Origin: an uncultured Corynebacterium sp. | GTDB lineage: Bacteria > Actinomycetota > Actinomycetes > Mycobacteriales > Mycobacteriaceae | Direction of reading: 5' to 3' | Assembly: GCA_946223355.1 (NCBI GenBank) | Contig: CAMIPB010000021.1 | Coordinates: forward strand, 1-41,718 | Length of the DNA: 41,718 bases | Shown here: positions 9,011 through 16,440 of the stretch, one piece after another | Position numbering within the stretch: the first letter of the stretch is position 1 | Layout: each line of letters opens with the position of its first letter | Translations under genes and position numbers: made by a program | The notes under the pieces: model-generated | The model's input: only the letters and a program-made list of their open reading frames with translations | What the model was told of the DNA's origin: nothing | The model's database searches: none

Positions 9011-10267
9011 TTACTTGGGTTCGAGAATATCCTTACCAACAAACGGGCGCAGCGCTTCCGGAACAACCACGGATCCATCGGCCTGCTGATTGTTTTCCAA
9101 AATAGCCACGAGCCAGCGGGTAGTGGCCAACGTTCCGTTCAGCGTCGCAGCAATCTGCGCCTTGCCGTTTTCATCACGGTAGCGAGTTTGCAAACGACGT
9201 GCCTGGAACGTGGTGCAGTTCGACGTCGAGGTCAGCTCACGGTACGTGTCCTGGGTTGGGATCCACGCTTCAGTGTCATACTTACGAGCAGCGGACGCGC
9301 CCAAATCGCCGCCGGCGATGTCGATGATGCGGTAAGGAACGCCCACTGCGGACAACATTTCACGCTCCATCTTGAGCAATGCCTGGTGCTGTTCCACGGC
9401 ATCTTCCGGCTTGCAGTAAACAAACATTTCTAGCTTGTCGAACTGGTGCACGCGGATAATTCCACGGGTGTCCTTGCCATAGGAGCCTGCTTCTCGACGG
9501 AAACAAGAGGACCAGCCTGCGTAGCGCACCGGGCCATTGGACAGGTCAATGATTTCGTCCATGTGGTAGCCCGCCAACGCCACCTCAGAGGTGCCCACCA
9601 AGTAAAGATCGTCACGCTCAAGGTAGTAAATCTCCTCGGAATGATCACCCAAGAAGCCGGTGCCGGACATGATTTCTGGACGAACCAAAACTGGTGGAAT
9701 CATCAAAGAAAATCCGGCTTCACGCGCTTTTTGCGCAGCAAGCATCATCATGCCTAGCTGCAGAAACGCGCCGTCACCAGTGAGGTAGTAAAAGCGTGCG
9801 CCACCCACCTTGGTGCCGCGCTTCATATCAATCAGGCCTAAGGACTCGCCAAGCTCCAAGTGGTCCTTGGGCTCGAAATCGAACTTGGTTGGCTCGCCAA
9901 CGTGTTCAAGGAGGACGAAGTCATCCTCACCACCTGCCGGCGCACCCTCCACAACGTTCGAGAGCTTCATCTGAATCTCGGAGACTTTTTCCTCCGCAGC
10001 CTTTTGGACATCTTCAGCTTCCTTAACCTTGGCCTTTAGCTCGTTTGAGCCTTCCAACAAAGCCGGGCGGTCTTCCGGCGCGGCCTGACCGATCTTTTTG
10101 CCAAAAGCTTTCTGCTCACTTCGCAGCTCATCAGCAGTCTTAATAGCATCGCGGCGGGCTTCATCTGCCTCAAGGAGCTGATCCACCAGCGCCGGGTCCT
10201 CCCCACGGTTTACCTGGGAAGCGCGTACAACGTCTGGATTTTCACGAAGGAACTTTAGATCTAACAT
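9011..10267 (-). CDS. serS: Seryl-tRNA synthetase
   Basis: Class II aminoacyl-tRNA synthetase (418 aa) that charges tRNA-Ser (and tRNA-Sec where present). Residues 1 to ~105 form the antiparallel coiled-coil arm that grips the tRNA long variable arm (MLDLKFLRENPDVVRAS onward). The catalytic core shows motif 2 CFRREAGSYGKDTRG and motif 3 NGTLATTRWLVAILENNQ, plus TSNCTTFQARR. Length and C-terminus PFVGKDILEPK are normal. A TANNNT box sits 8 nt before the ATG with no SD, so a leaderless mRNA is likely. It is divergent from a GntR regulator and heads the run serS-plsC-HAD-glpK. Confidence 0.97.
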   Translation of the reverse strand: MLDLKFLRENPDVVRASQVNRGEDPALVDQLLEADEARRDAIKTADELRSEQKAFGKKIGQAAPEDRPALLEGSNELKAKVKEAEDVQKAAEEKVSEIQMKLSNVVEGAPAGGEDDFVLLEHVGEPTKFDFEPKDHLELGESLGLIDMKRGTKVGGARFYYLTGDGAFLQLGMMMLAAQKAREAGFSLMIPPVLVRPEIMSGTGFLGDHSEEIYYLERDDLYLVGTSEVALAGYHMDEIIDLSNGPVRYAGWSSCFRREAGSYGKDTRGIIRVHQFDKLEMFVYCKPEDAVEQHQALLKMEREMLSAVGVPYRIIDIAGGDLGASAARKYDTEAWIPTQDTYRELTSTSNCTTFQARRLQTRYRDENGKAQIAATLNGTLATTRWLVAILENNQQADGSVVVPEALRPFVGKDILEPK

Positions 10268-10275
10268 GGTTTTTA

Positions 10276-10281
10276 ATCCTA
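10276..10281 (-). promoter_or_regulatory. -10 box of serS, leaderless start
   Basis: On the minus strand TAGGAT lies exactly 8 nt before the serS ATG, and no Shine-Dalgarno is present. This geometry puts the transcription start at or next to the start codon. Confidence 0.5.
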
Positions 10282-10365
10282 GCCTGTGGCTTTGACGATT
10301 GCCGAGGTTTGGGGCAAGTTTTGCCTTTTACATTTGGCTTTAGTTTGCCACCCGCGTTGAATTAA

Positions 10366-10376
10366 TCACAGTGTGA
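10366..10376. promoter_or_regulatory. Candidate operator palindrome between serS and the GntR gene
   Basis: TCACAGTGTGA is a perfect 11-bp palindrome (TCACA-G-TGTGA) just upstream of the putative GntR promoter. HutC/FadR-like regulators bind short palindromes of this kind, so autoregulation is plausible but inferred. Confidence 0.35.
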
Positions 10377-10385
10377 CCGGGTTAA

Positions 10386-10415
10386 TTGCAGTGGTGATAA
10401 CCAGGAGGCTACGAT
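10386..10415 (+). promoter_or_regulatory. Promoter of the GntR gene, leaderless start
   Basis: TTGCAG (10386-10391) and TACGAT (10410-10415) are 18 bp apart, and TACGAT ends 6 nt before the ATG at 10422. An AGGAGG at 10403-10408 would lie upstream of the predicted transcription start and so would not act as an SD for this transcript. Confidence 0.5.
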
Positions 10416-10421
10416 GGTTCT

Positions 10422-11177
10422 ATGCCGAGAAGTCCACTTCTGCCGGCCCGCAAAATTGTTGACGGCCCGGTTCCAAAACACGCGCAGCTCCGCGATATCC
10501 TCGCTGAACTGTGCTCTTCCACTCTCAAACCAGGAGATCTCTTGCCTGGAGAACGCATACTGGAAGAGACCTATGGCGTCTCACGCATTACCGTTCGCCG
10601 GGCAATTGGTGATCTCGTCGCCGAGGGGCGTCTACGCCGCGTCCGCGGCAAAGGCACCTTCGTCGCTCCGAACCCGCTAGTCTCTCGTCTACACTTGGCG
10701 TCCTTTTCCGATGAGATGGGCGCTCAAGACGTCAAGGCGTCTTCAAAGATTCTGCTCTCTGAACGTGCGGAAGCACCCGCTGACGTGTTGAATTTCTTTG
10801 GCACTGAAGCCGGAACCATCCATACACACCTGCGCAGGCTCCGACTTGGCGATGGCGAGCCTTATTCCATCGATGACGGCTGGTACAACTCTAAGTTCGT
10901 GCCTAACCTGCTCGAAAATGACGTCTACAAATCCGTCTACGCCATTTTGGATTCTGACTTCAAGGTACCTATCACTGATGCGGATCAAACGGTCACAGCG
11001 ATTGCAGCCGACGAACTCTCGGCACAGCTACTTGATATTGAAGTAGGCACGCCATTGCTGCACATCGTCCGCTACTCGCGCAGCAAGGATCGCGCTGTTG
11101 AATGGTGTTCTTCCGTGTACCGTACGGATCGTTATCACCTGACAACTCGCGTAGACCGCGCGCAAGACCGCAACTAA
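10422..11177 (+). CDS. GntR family transcriptional regulator (HutC type)
   Basis: A 251-aa DNA-binding repressor or activator. Residues ~15-85 form the winged helix-turn-helix (GERILEETYGVSRITVRRAI, then RRVRGKGTFVAP as the wing). Residues ~95-245 form a UTRA ligand-binding domain of the HutC group (TPLLHIVRYS near its end). The ligand and regulon are unknown. No start codon exists in frame upstream before a stop, so 10422 is the start; an out-of-frame ATG at 10414 is better placed after AGGAGG but opens only a shadow frame. The gene is divergent from serS and separated by a terminator from the next gene. Confidence 0.92.
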   Translation: MPRSPLLPARKIVDGPVPKHAQLRDILAELCSSTLKPGDLLPGERILEETYGVSRITVRRAIGDLVAEGRLRRVRGKGTFVAPNPLVSRLHLASFSDEMGAQDVKASSKILLSERAEAPADVLNFFGTEAGTIHTHLRRLRLGDGEPYSIDDGWYNSKFVPNLLENDVYKSVYAILDSDFKVPITDADQTVTAIAADELSAQLLDIEVGTPLLHIVRYSRSKDRAVEWCSSVYRTDRYHLTTRVDRAQDRN

Positions 11178-11227
11178 CAGCACCCGCGGCAGGAATCCCG
11201 CAGGATTTTCTCAGTTCATTTTGCTTC

Positions 11228-11263
11228 GCCAGCTGGACTTTTCGGTAACCCATCTGGCTTTTT
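11228..11263 (+). terminator. Terminator after the GntR gene
   Basis: GCCAGCTGG (11228-11236) pairs with CCATCTGGC (11250-11258) with one mismatch across a 13-nt loop, then TTTTT. Confidence 0.65.
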
Positions 11264-11278
11264 GCCCCCAAAGGCGCG

Positions 11279-11284
11279 TAAACT
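11279..11284 (+). promoter_or_regulatory. -10 box of the septum-formation gene, near-leaderless
   Basis: TAAACT ends 10 nt before the ATG at 11295. There is no SD, so the transcript would start within a few nucleotides of the ATG. It follows the GntR terminator directly. Confidence 0.45.
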
Positions 11285-11294
11285 GGTTGGCCTT

Positions 11295-12572
11295 ATGAGT
11301 ACACGCAAGTCTTGGCGCGGTGTAGCGCCCATTCGCGCCATGTTGGTTGCAGCCCTGGTAGCTGCATCGGGCATCGGTGCTTATGACTACGTAGGAGCCC
11401 AAACAAGCGGCGACTCCGCATCTGCAAGCGACTCAATTTTCCCTGGTAATGACTCCAGCGATTCCTCTACCCAACCGGTGGAGGAAATCGCCCCGTTTAC
11501 CACCGCTGACGTAGGCGCATGTCTTACTTGGGACTTCAAAAAGGATGGTTCAGTAGAAAACTTTGAGCAGGCTTCTTGCGATAAGGAACACCGCTTTGAA
11601 ATCTCCGCCCGTGAAGACTTAGGAACCTACCCCACCAGTGAGTTTGGACCGGAAGCACAGATTCCAGATTTGAAGCGCCAAGCCCAGCTACGTGAAGAGC
11701 TTTGCCAAGCCGCCACGCTGACTTACCTCGACGGAAAATTTGACCCATCCGGCAAGTACACTATCGCGCCTATCCTCCCACCTGCTGAAGCATGGGCAAA
11801 GGGCGATCGCACCATGTTGTGTGGTTTGCAATCTAACGATGAAGAGGGCATTCCACAGATCACCAAAGGAAAGGTCAAGGACAATGACCAGTCCGCGCTA
11901 GCACAACCAGGCGACTGCCGCGCTATCGACGACTCCCAGATCTTGCGCACCGTTGATTGCTCCCGCAAGCACCAATTGGAAACAATCTCGGTAGTCAATC
12001 TCACCGAGCATTTCAGCAAGGGAGTACCTAGTGAAGACAAGCAGGATGCTTACCTAGCCAAGCAGTGCACGGATGCGGCCATTAAATACGTGGGCAGCGA
12101 GGAGAAGCTGTACCAAACCACCCTGCAGCCTTTCTGGGGCACCGTGGAGGAATCTTCCTGGCGCGCCGGGTCACGTTCAGTGAACTGCTCGCTTATCCAC
12201 GCCAACAAAAAGGGTGGGTTCTCGGTTCTCACTGGAACGGCCAAAGACGGCCGCACTGGCATCACTGTTGATGGAGAGACACCTAAGAAGCAGCCCAAGC
12301 GCAACCCATTGCGTAAGGATCGCGAGTCTGTTGCACCGGATGCCAACCCAGAGCTTCCAGTTGCAGGCGCAGAGGGCAACGTGGACACCGGCGGCTCCAA
12401 CCTCACCCCAGCCGAGCCGCAACAGCAGTATCAGGACCCCAACCAGGGCTACCAGGCACCGCAACAACAACAGCAGTACCAGGACCCCAACCAGGGCTAC
12501 CAGGATCCAAACCAGCAAGCTGTGGACCCAAATCAACAAGCGATTGACCCCAACACCGGGCTGGCTTACTAA
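11295..12572 (+). CDS. Septum-formation family membrane-anchored protein
   Basis: A 425-aa protein with one N-terminal membrane segment (about residues 14-34) after a basic start, and an extracytoplasmic body. The body holds two related cysteine-bearing modules, VGACLTWDF...ASCDKEHRFE and PGDCRAIDD...VDCSRKHQLE, the pattern of the Septum_form family. The C-terminus is a Gln/Pro/Asn-rich tail with repeated YQDPNQGYQ and DPNQQA units, likely disordered and perhaps wall-spanning. The gene order with the metallopeptidase and phosphoglycerate mutase-like gene matches Rv3835-Rv3837c. The molecular function is not established; a cell-envelope role is inferred. A start at 11262 is also open, but the -10 box overlaps it. 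Confidence 0.8.
   Translation: MSTRKSWRGVAPIRAMLVAALVAASGIGAYDYVGAQTSGDSASASDSIFPGNDSSDSSTQPVEEIAPFTTADVGACLTWDFKKDGSVENFEQASCDKEHRFEISAREDLGTYPTSEFGPEAQIPDLKRQAQLREELCQAATLTYLDGKFDPSGKYTIAPILPPAEAWAKGDRTMLCGLQSNDEEGIPQITKGKVKDNDQSALAQPGDCRAIDDSQILRTVDCSRKHQLETISVVNLTEHFSKGVPSEDKQDAYLAKQCTDAAIKYVGSEEKLYQTTLQPFWGTVEESSWRAGSRSVNCSLIHANKKGGFSVLTGTAKDGRTGITVDGETPKKQPKRNPLRKDRESVAPDANPELPVAGAEGNVDTGGSNLTPAEPQQQYQDPNQGYQAPQQQQQYQDPNQGYQDPNQQAVDPNQQAIDPNTGLAY
12419..12560 (+). repeat. In-gene tandem repeat encoding a Gln/Pro-rich tail
   Basis: Short repeats based on CAGGACCCCAACCAGGGCTA recur in frame (from about 12433 and about 12480), with shorter DPNQ-encoding variants after them. Copy number may vary between strains. 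Confidence 0.7.
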
Positions 12573-12596
12573 CGTGTAGGAATCTCAACTGGAACG

Positions 12597-12971
12597 GTGT
12601 TGCGCCGTCAGCGGTTTAAAACGATGTGCGCAGTTAGTGAGCAGGAATTTGAAGAGATGGTCAACGCGGCACTCGATCGCGTGCCAGATCCGTTTGCAGC
12701 GTACTTGCCGGAAGTAGTTGTGCTCATCGAGGACTACAACCCCGACAATCCTGACACTCTCGGGCTTTTCGAGGGCACGCCCCTACCCCACCGCGAGTTT
12801 GACCACTCAGGTTTCTTGCCCGACGCAATCTTTATTTACCGAGGCGCACTCATGGACGCATTTCCGGAAAAACAAGAGCTTGCCAGCGAAGTAGAAATCA
12901 CTTTGTTTCACGAGCTCGGCCACTTCTTTGGTATGGAAGAAGACCGCCTCCACGAGCTGGGTTGGGGTTAG
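12597..12971 (+). CDS. Small zincin-like metallopeptidase family protein
   Basis: A cytosolic protein of up to 124 aa with the zinc-protease motif HELGHFFGMEEDRLHELGW at its C-terminus: HExxH followed by a downstream Glu/Asp-rich segment, as in the minimal metallopeptidase family next to Septum_form genes (Rv3836-like). The central VVVLIEDYNPDN is also typical. The GTG at 12597 gives the longest form; the ATG at 12624 (MCAVSEQEFEEM) better matches the usual N-terminus, and neither has a strong SD. The stop codon overlaps that of the convergent histidine phosphatase gene. The substrate is unknown. Confidence 0.82.
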   Translation: MLRRQRFKTMCAVSEQEFEEMVNAALDRVPDPFAAYLPEVVVLIEDYNPDNPDTLGLFEGTPLPHREFDHSGFLPDAIFIYRGALMDAFPEKQELASEVEITLFHELGHFFGMEEDRLHELGWG

Positions 12972-13630
12972 TCCAGCGGGGTGTCCGCCCAACGAGTAAC
13001 AGTCCACTGGCCATAGGGCAGACCACGCGGCTCGAGGACAACAAAGCGGCAATTGTCCAAGTATCCGGTAAAGGCAAAGTCAGCGTCAATCTGCTCAGTC
13101 GCTGCATGACGTGCCATTGTGCGGATAGCGGCACCGTGGCTGACTAAAACGACATCTTCATCGTCACTGATTTCTTCAGCCATTGTTTCTAACACTGGCT
13201 GGTAGCGTTCTAGCACTTCAACGTAGTTTTCTCCGCCCGGCATACGCACATTGCTATCGCCATCCAGCCAACCACGTAGCGCCGCGGTGTATCCCCGGTG
13301 ACTGTCCTCGTCATTGAGCATTTCGTTTTCGCCCGCGAAGATCTCGTGCACACCCACCACGACATCAACGGGAAAGGAAAACTCGGGCAGATCCAAAGCT
13401 TTTTCTACTTCCCGCGCCGCGAGCATCGCAGTTTGCTGGGCACGCAGCGCCACCGAGCAATGAATGCGGTGGAGACGCTCGCCGCACATTTCAGCAAGTT
13501 CACGCCCAACCTCTTGGGCCTGCTCACGCCCGCGCTCAGTCAATTCCGCACCAGGCGGACGCGTGTCTAACGCTCGATTGATATTTGAATACGTCTGTCC
13601 ATGGCGCAGCAATATAATTCGACCGGTCAT
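12968..13630 (-). CDS. Histidine phosphatase (phosphoglycerate mutase-like) family protein
   Basis: A 220-aa member of the histidine phosphatase superfamily. The phospho-acceptor His10 is in LLRHGQTYSN, a second catalytic His is in VSHGAAIRTMARH, and the conserved Arg is in CSVALRAQQTA. The family includes broad-range phosphatases and cofactor-dependent mutases; this one lacks features that would prove mutase activity, so phosphatase is the safer call. The SD AGGAAAG precedes the ATG at 13630. It lies 45 bp downstream of pheA on the same strand, so co-transcription is likely, and it is the counterpart of Rv3837c. Confidence 0.9.
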   Translation of the reverse strand: MTGRIILLRHGQTYSNINRALDTRPPGAELTERGREQAQEVGRELAEMCGERLHRIHCSVALRAQQTAMLAAREVEKALDLPEFSFPVDVVVGVHEIFAGENEMLNDEDSHRGYTAALRGWLDGDSNVRMPGGENYVEVLERYQPVLETMAEEISDDEDVVLVSHGAAIRTMARHAATEQIDADFAFTGYLDNCRFVVLEPRGLPYGQWTVTRWADTPLD

Positions 13631-13675
13631 ATCTTCTTTCCTACCCGGTTTGCGCCCGCCCTGCTACCCAAGCTG

Positions 13676-14569
13676 TTAGCTGGCATCAGAGCCGGGAATA
13701 TCCCCGACGGGCCACGAACCCAAAAACGCAAAACCGGGAATGTCGCCGACGGGTGCGCACATCTGCTCTAAACGCTGGAGCACCCGCTGCGAGACGGGAT
13801 CGTCGATATGCCCAGAAAAATCGATATGGAAACGGTAAGTACCTAACCCAGTGCGGGTGGGGCGAGACTCAATGCGGCTTAAATCAAGGCCATTGTCCGC
13901 AAAGACATGGAGAGCTTCAACCAGGCTGCCGGGATGATTGGGCAGGCACACGGACACAGAGGTCCGGTCATTGCCCGTGGGAGCGGGAAAATCACCCGCG
14001 TTTTCTGGGCGCAGTAGGACGAAGCGGGTGGTAGCCGAAGGGTCGTCGATAAGCTTGTCTTCAACAACCTCCAGGCCGTAGAGGTCAGCAGCCACGCGGG
14101 GAGCAAATGCGGCATCGACCTCACCGCCTGCCACCATTTCAGCAGCCGCGGCATTAGAGCTAGCCGGGACGAACGCGGCATTAGATGCGTACTGAGCAAC
14201 CGCGTGGCGCACCTGCTGACGGGCTACAGGGTGCGTGGCAAAGGTCTCGATTGGCTTGTCGACGCCCGCGCGCACCAACAACGCGAACTCAATGGGCACA
14301 TCTACCTCTGCAACAATGCGCGCGCCTGGGTTTTCAATGAGCGCATCAAAAGTGGCCGTTACCGCCCCGTCGAGGGAATTTTCAATGGCCACCACGCCAT
14401 AATTTGCGCGCCCAGTGGCCACTGCGGCAGCCACCTCAGCGGGTGAATTAACTGGCTGCCCAGTTGCATCCGCCGGAATCTGCCCCAACTCAATCAGACG
14501 TTCCATCGCTGTTTGAGTAAACGTTCCTCGCGGACCGAGATAAGCAACTTCAACCATGTCTTCAACCAT
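13676..14569 (-). CDS. pheA: Prephenate dehydratase
   Basis: A 297-aa monofunctional enzyme that converts prephenate to phenylpyruvate in phenylalanine synthesis. The catalytic PDT domain (about 5-190) begins AYLGPRGTFTQTA and contains ATTRFVLLRP. The ACT regulatory domain follows (about 205-285), with NHPGSLVEALHVF and the phenylalanine-binding ESRPTRTGLGTYRF, so feedback inhibition by Phe is expected. Three in-frame starts exist. The ATG at 14569 is preferred because TACGCT ends 8 nt before it on the minus strand; the ATG at 14557 (MVEVAYLG) is the alternative. The gene diverges from an amidase gene with only 40 bp between starts. Confidence 0.95.
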   Translation of the reverse strand: MVEDMVEVAYLGPRGTFTQTAMERLIELGQIPADATGQPVNSPAEVAAAVATGRANYGVVAIENSLDGAVTATFDALIENPGARIVAEVDVPIEFALLVRAGVDKPIETFATHPVARQQVRHAVAQYASNAAFVPASSNAAAAEMVAGGEVDAAFAPRVAADLYGLEVVEDKLIDDPSATTRFVLLRPENAGDFPAPTGNDRTSVSVCLPNHPGSLVEALHVFADNGLDLSRIESRPTRTGLGTYRFHIDFSGHIDDPVSQRVLQRLEQMCAPVGDIPGFAFLGSWPVGDIPGSDAS

Positions 14570-14577
14570 ATCGCCAC

Positions 14578-14583
14578 AGCGTA
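14578..14583 (-). promoter_or_regulatory. -10 box of pheA, leaderless
   Basis: TACGCT on the minus strand, 8 nt before the ATG at 14569; no SD is visible. Confidence 0.45.
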
Positions 14584-14595
14584 CTCGACTGGTTG

Positions 14596-14601
14596 TACTC
14601 T
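14596..14601 (+). promoter_or_regulatory. -10 box of the amidase gene, leaderless
   Basis: TACTCT, 8 nt before the ATG at 14610; no SD. It is only 12 bp from the opposing pheA -10 box, so the two promoters overlap. Confidence 0.45.
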
Positions 14602-14609
14602 GTATTGTC

Positions 14610-15803
14610 ATGCGCTTTGGCCAGGAAAACAAGACCTTCCACCTCGAGCAGCTCGCTCGCGAGGTCGCTCAACTCAGCCCGCAGGAGCACGGGTTTACCC
14701 ACCTTGCACTAGACAACCCAGCCGTTGAATCAGATACCGGGCGTCTGCAAGGCTGGATAATCCCTGCCAAAGATCTCAATGACGTGGCGGGGATGCCCAC
14801 CTCTTTGGGACACCACAAGCGTACCTACCTGGCAGAAGACACCGATCCGTTCCTTCAGGCCCTCCTCGATGAAGGCGCCATCATCCCCGGCAAGTCCGCC
14901 TCCCCCGAGCTTGGCTTGCGCGTGGACACTGAACCTGTGGGATATCCGCACCCAGACAATCCGCTCTGGCCAGGCCGGACACCGGGTGGATCTTCAGGTG
15001 GCGCCGCTGCGATGGTCGCGCGCGGTCTGGTGCGTGCGGCCCATGCTTCCGACGGCGGCGGTTCCATTCGCGTCCCTGCCGCCGCGTGTGGTGTCGTAGG
15101 CTTCAAGCCCTCCGGCGATGACCTTGGCGTCCAAGGTTTTATCACCACCAGCGTGGAGGACCAAGCCTACCTTCATGACCTCCCACTTCAGCCTGCCGAA
15201 TTGGCCGCGCAACGTCCCCGCATCGGCGTTCTCACCGAACCACTGTTTGCTGATGTTGCGGTCTCTCCGGTCATGCTCACGGCCGTCGAACAAGCGCGTA
15301 CAACACTCCGCAGCTTGGGATTCGACGTCGTTGACATCACGCTAGATTCCACCTCGCACGGTACAGCTGCCACCACGTTCCAAGCGTTCCAACGTATTTT
15401 TACCACCCGTCTTGTCGAGCTCGACTATGCCGAAGGCTACGCGGCGTGGCTGCGTAAGAAAGGTCAGTCGGTTTCACCCTCCCAGCTTGCCGACGCCCTC
15501 TCCTACGCTTCCTCGCTTCCCGCACGCCTGGCATTTGAATGGCGCGTTGACGCCATCTGTTCCCCGATGCTCGCATTCGATCCGCCGCCTCAAGGCACGT
15601 TTACTGCACTGGACCATCAAGACAATTTTGATGAACAAACCCGCTGGTCACCGTGGGGATCACTATTCAACGTGGCCCGCCTACCTGCGATTTGCGTACC
15701 CTGGCCAGTCCCCGGCCGCCAACCCGTAGGCATCCAGCTCGGCGGTATCACCCTAAACGACTCAGAAGTGCTATCCCTCGCGCATGTCTTAACCAGCCGC
15801 TAG
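14610..15803 (+). CDS. Amidase signature family protein
   Basis: A 397-aa serine amidase of the signature family, which hydrolyses carboxamides. The triad is intact: Lys54 in IPAKDL, cis-Ser128 in TPGGSSGGAAA and nucleophile Ser152 in SDGGGSIRVPAAACG, with the usual 24-residue spacing between the two serines. It is shorter than the usual 450-500 aa because the segments after FKPS are compact. There is no signal peptide, so it is cytosolic. It is not a GatA: no gatB or gatC is near, and GatA-specific regions are absent. The ATG at 14610 is set by the -10 box immediately upstream. The substrate is unknown. Its stop codon is part of the -10 box of the next gene. Confidence 0.88.
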   Translation: MRFGQENKTFHLEQLAREVAQLSPQEHGFTHLALDNPAVESDTGRLQGWIIPAKDLNDVAGMPTSLGHHKRTYLAEDTDPFLQALLDEGAIIPGKSASPELGLRVDTEPVGYPHPDNPLWPGRTPGGSSGGAAAMVARGLVRAAHASDGGGSIRVPAAACGVVGFKPSGDDLGVQGFITTSVEDQAYLHDLPLQPAELAAQRPRIGVLTEPLFADVAVSPVMLTAVEQARTTLRSLGFDVVDITLDSTSHGTAATTFQAFQRIFTTRLVELDYAEGYAAWLRKKGQSVSPSQLADALSYASSLPARLAFEWRVDAICSPMLAFDPPPQGTFTALDHQDNFDEQTRWSPWGSLFNVARLPAICVPWPVPGRQPVGIQLGGITLNDSEVLSLAHVLTSR

Positions 15804-15806
15804 CCT
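15801..15806 (+). promoter_or_regulatory. -10 box of the secreted Ig-like gene, leaderless
   Basis: TAGCCT begins at the amidase stop codon (15801-15803) and ends 8 nt before the ATG at 15815; no SD. Confidence 0.4.
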
Positions 15807-15814
15807 TTGACAGC

Positions 15815-16423
15815 ATGAGTCATCGCCGTTTGCTGTCACGTTTTTTCTCCTCAGGAATTGCCGCTGCGCTAGCTCCAGCGATTGTCGCCGGGCTCATTGC
15901 CGCTCCCGCCTCCGCTGCTCCTCGCGTGCCTGCGTCATCCGCGGCAGGTGTGGCGGCGGCGCTGGAGCAGGGGTCGTCGGCAAGCATGCTCCCGGCACCT
16001 GCGGATATGCATGCGCTGATCCGCAGCGCGCAACGCGAATACGCTAAAAATCCGCACCTCTACAACGGTGTCGCTGCAGGCGGCCTAGGAATTGCGCTGC
16101 TAGCACTCGCAACCCCAGCGCTGTCTTCCACCCCTGAAGGCCACGCAACGCCGCTGGTTCCCACCACCCTGCTTTCTGATCTCCTCGCTAACCACATCAA
16201 CACCCACACCTCGACGCTCTCCCCCGGCGCGCCCGTGAACGTTCAATTCCCGGCGATCCAGGGTTACAAAGTCACGGCAATTGACAACTTGCCTGACGGG
16301 GTGGAGTTTTCCGGTAACACTCTCACAGGAACCTCGCCCGGCGGCTCACATCCTGTGGTGATCCATATTTCTAACGGAGAAAAGCACTTCTCCGTCAATA
16401 TTTCCCTGAGTTTCGGAGCGTAA
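15815..16423 (+). CDS. Small secreted protein with a putative Ig-like (He_PIG type) C-terminal domain
   Basis: A 202-aa exported protein. A basic N-terminus (MSHRRLLSRF) leads into a hydrophobic stretch ending at PASAAP, a signal peptidase I site near residue 34. After an Ala-rich region there is a second hydrophobic stretch, GVAAGGLGIALLALATPAL (from about residue 86). The last ~70 residues resemble a putative-Ig domain: PVNVQFPAIQGY, LPDGVEFSGNTLTGTSPGG, HPVVIHISNG. No catalytic motif is seen. It lies between an amidase and lcpB on the same strand, each with its own likely leaderless promoter. Function unknown; an adhesive or structural wall role is inferred only. Confidence 0.72.
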   Translation: MSHRRLLSRFFSSGIAAALAPAIVAGLIAAPASAAPRVPASSAAGVAAALEQGSSASMLPAPADMHALIRSAQREYAKNPHLYNGVAAGGLGIALLALATPALSSTPEGHATPLVPTTLLSDLLANHINTHTSTLSPGAPVNVQFPAIQGYKVTAIDNLPDGVEFSGNTLTGTSPGGSHPVVIHISNGEKHFSVNISLSFGA

Positions 16424-16427
16424 GTTG

Positions 16428-16433
16428 TAGGCT
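16428..16433 (+). promoter_or_regulatory. -10 box of lcpB, leaderless
   Basis: TAGGCT, 7 nt before the ATG at 16441; no SD. Confidence 0.4.
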
Positions 16434-16440
16434 TTATGCC

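Noticed and set aside
10414..10680. 88-aa frame with an ideally spaced SD at the GntR gene
   Set aside because: Overlaps the winged-helix codons of GntR out of frame and has no domain; kept only as a translation-decoy observation.
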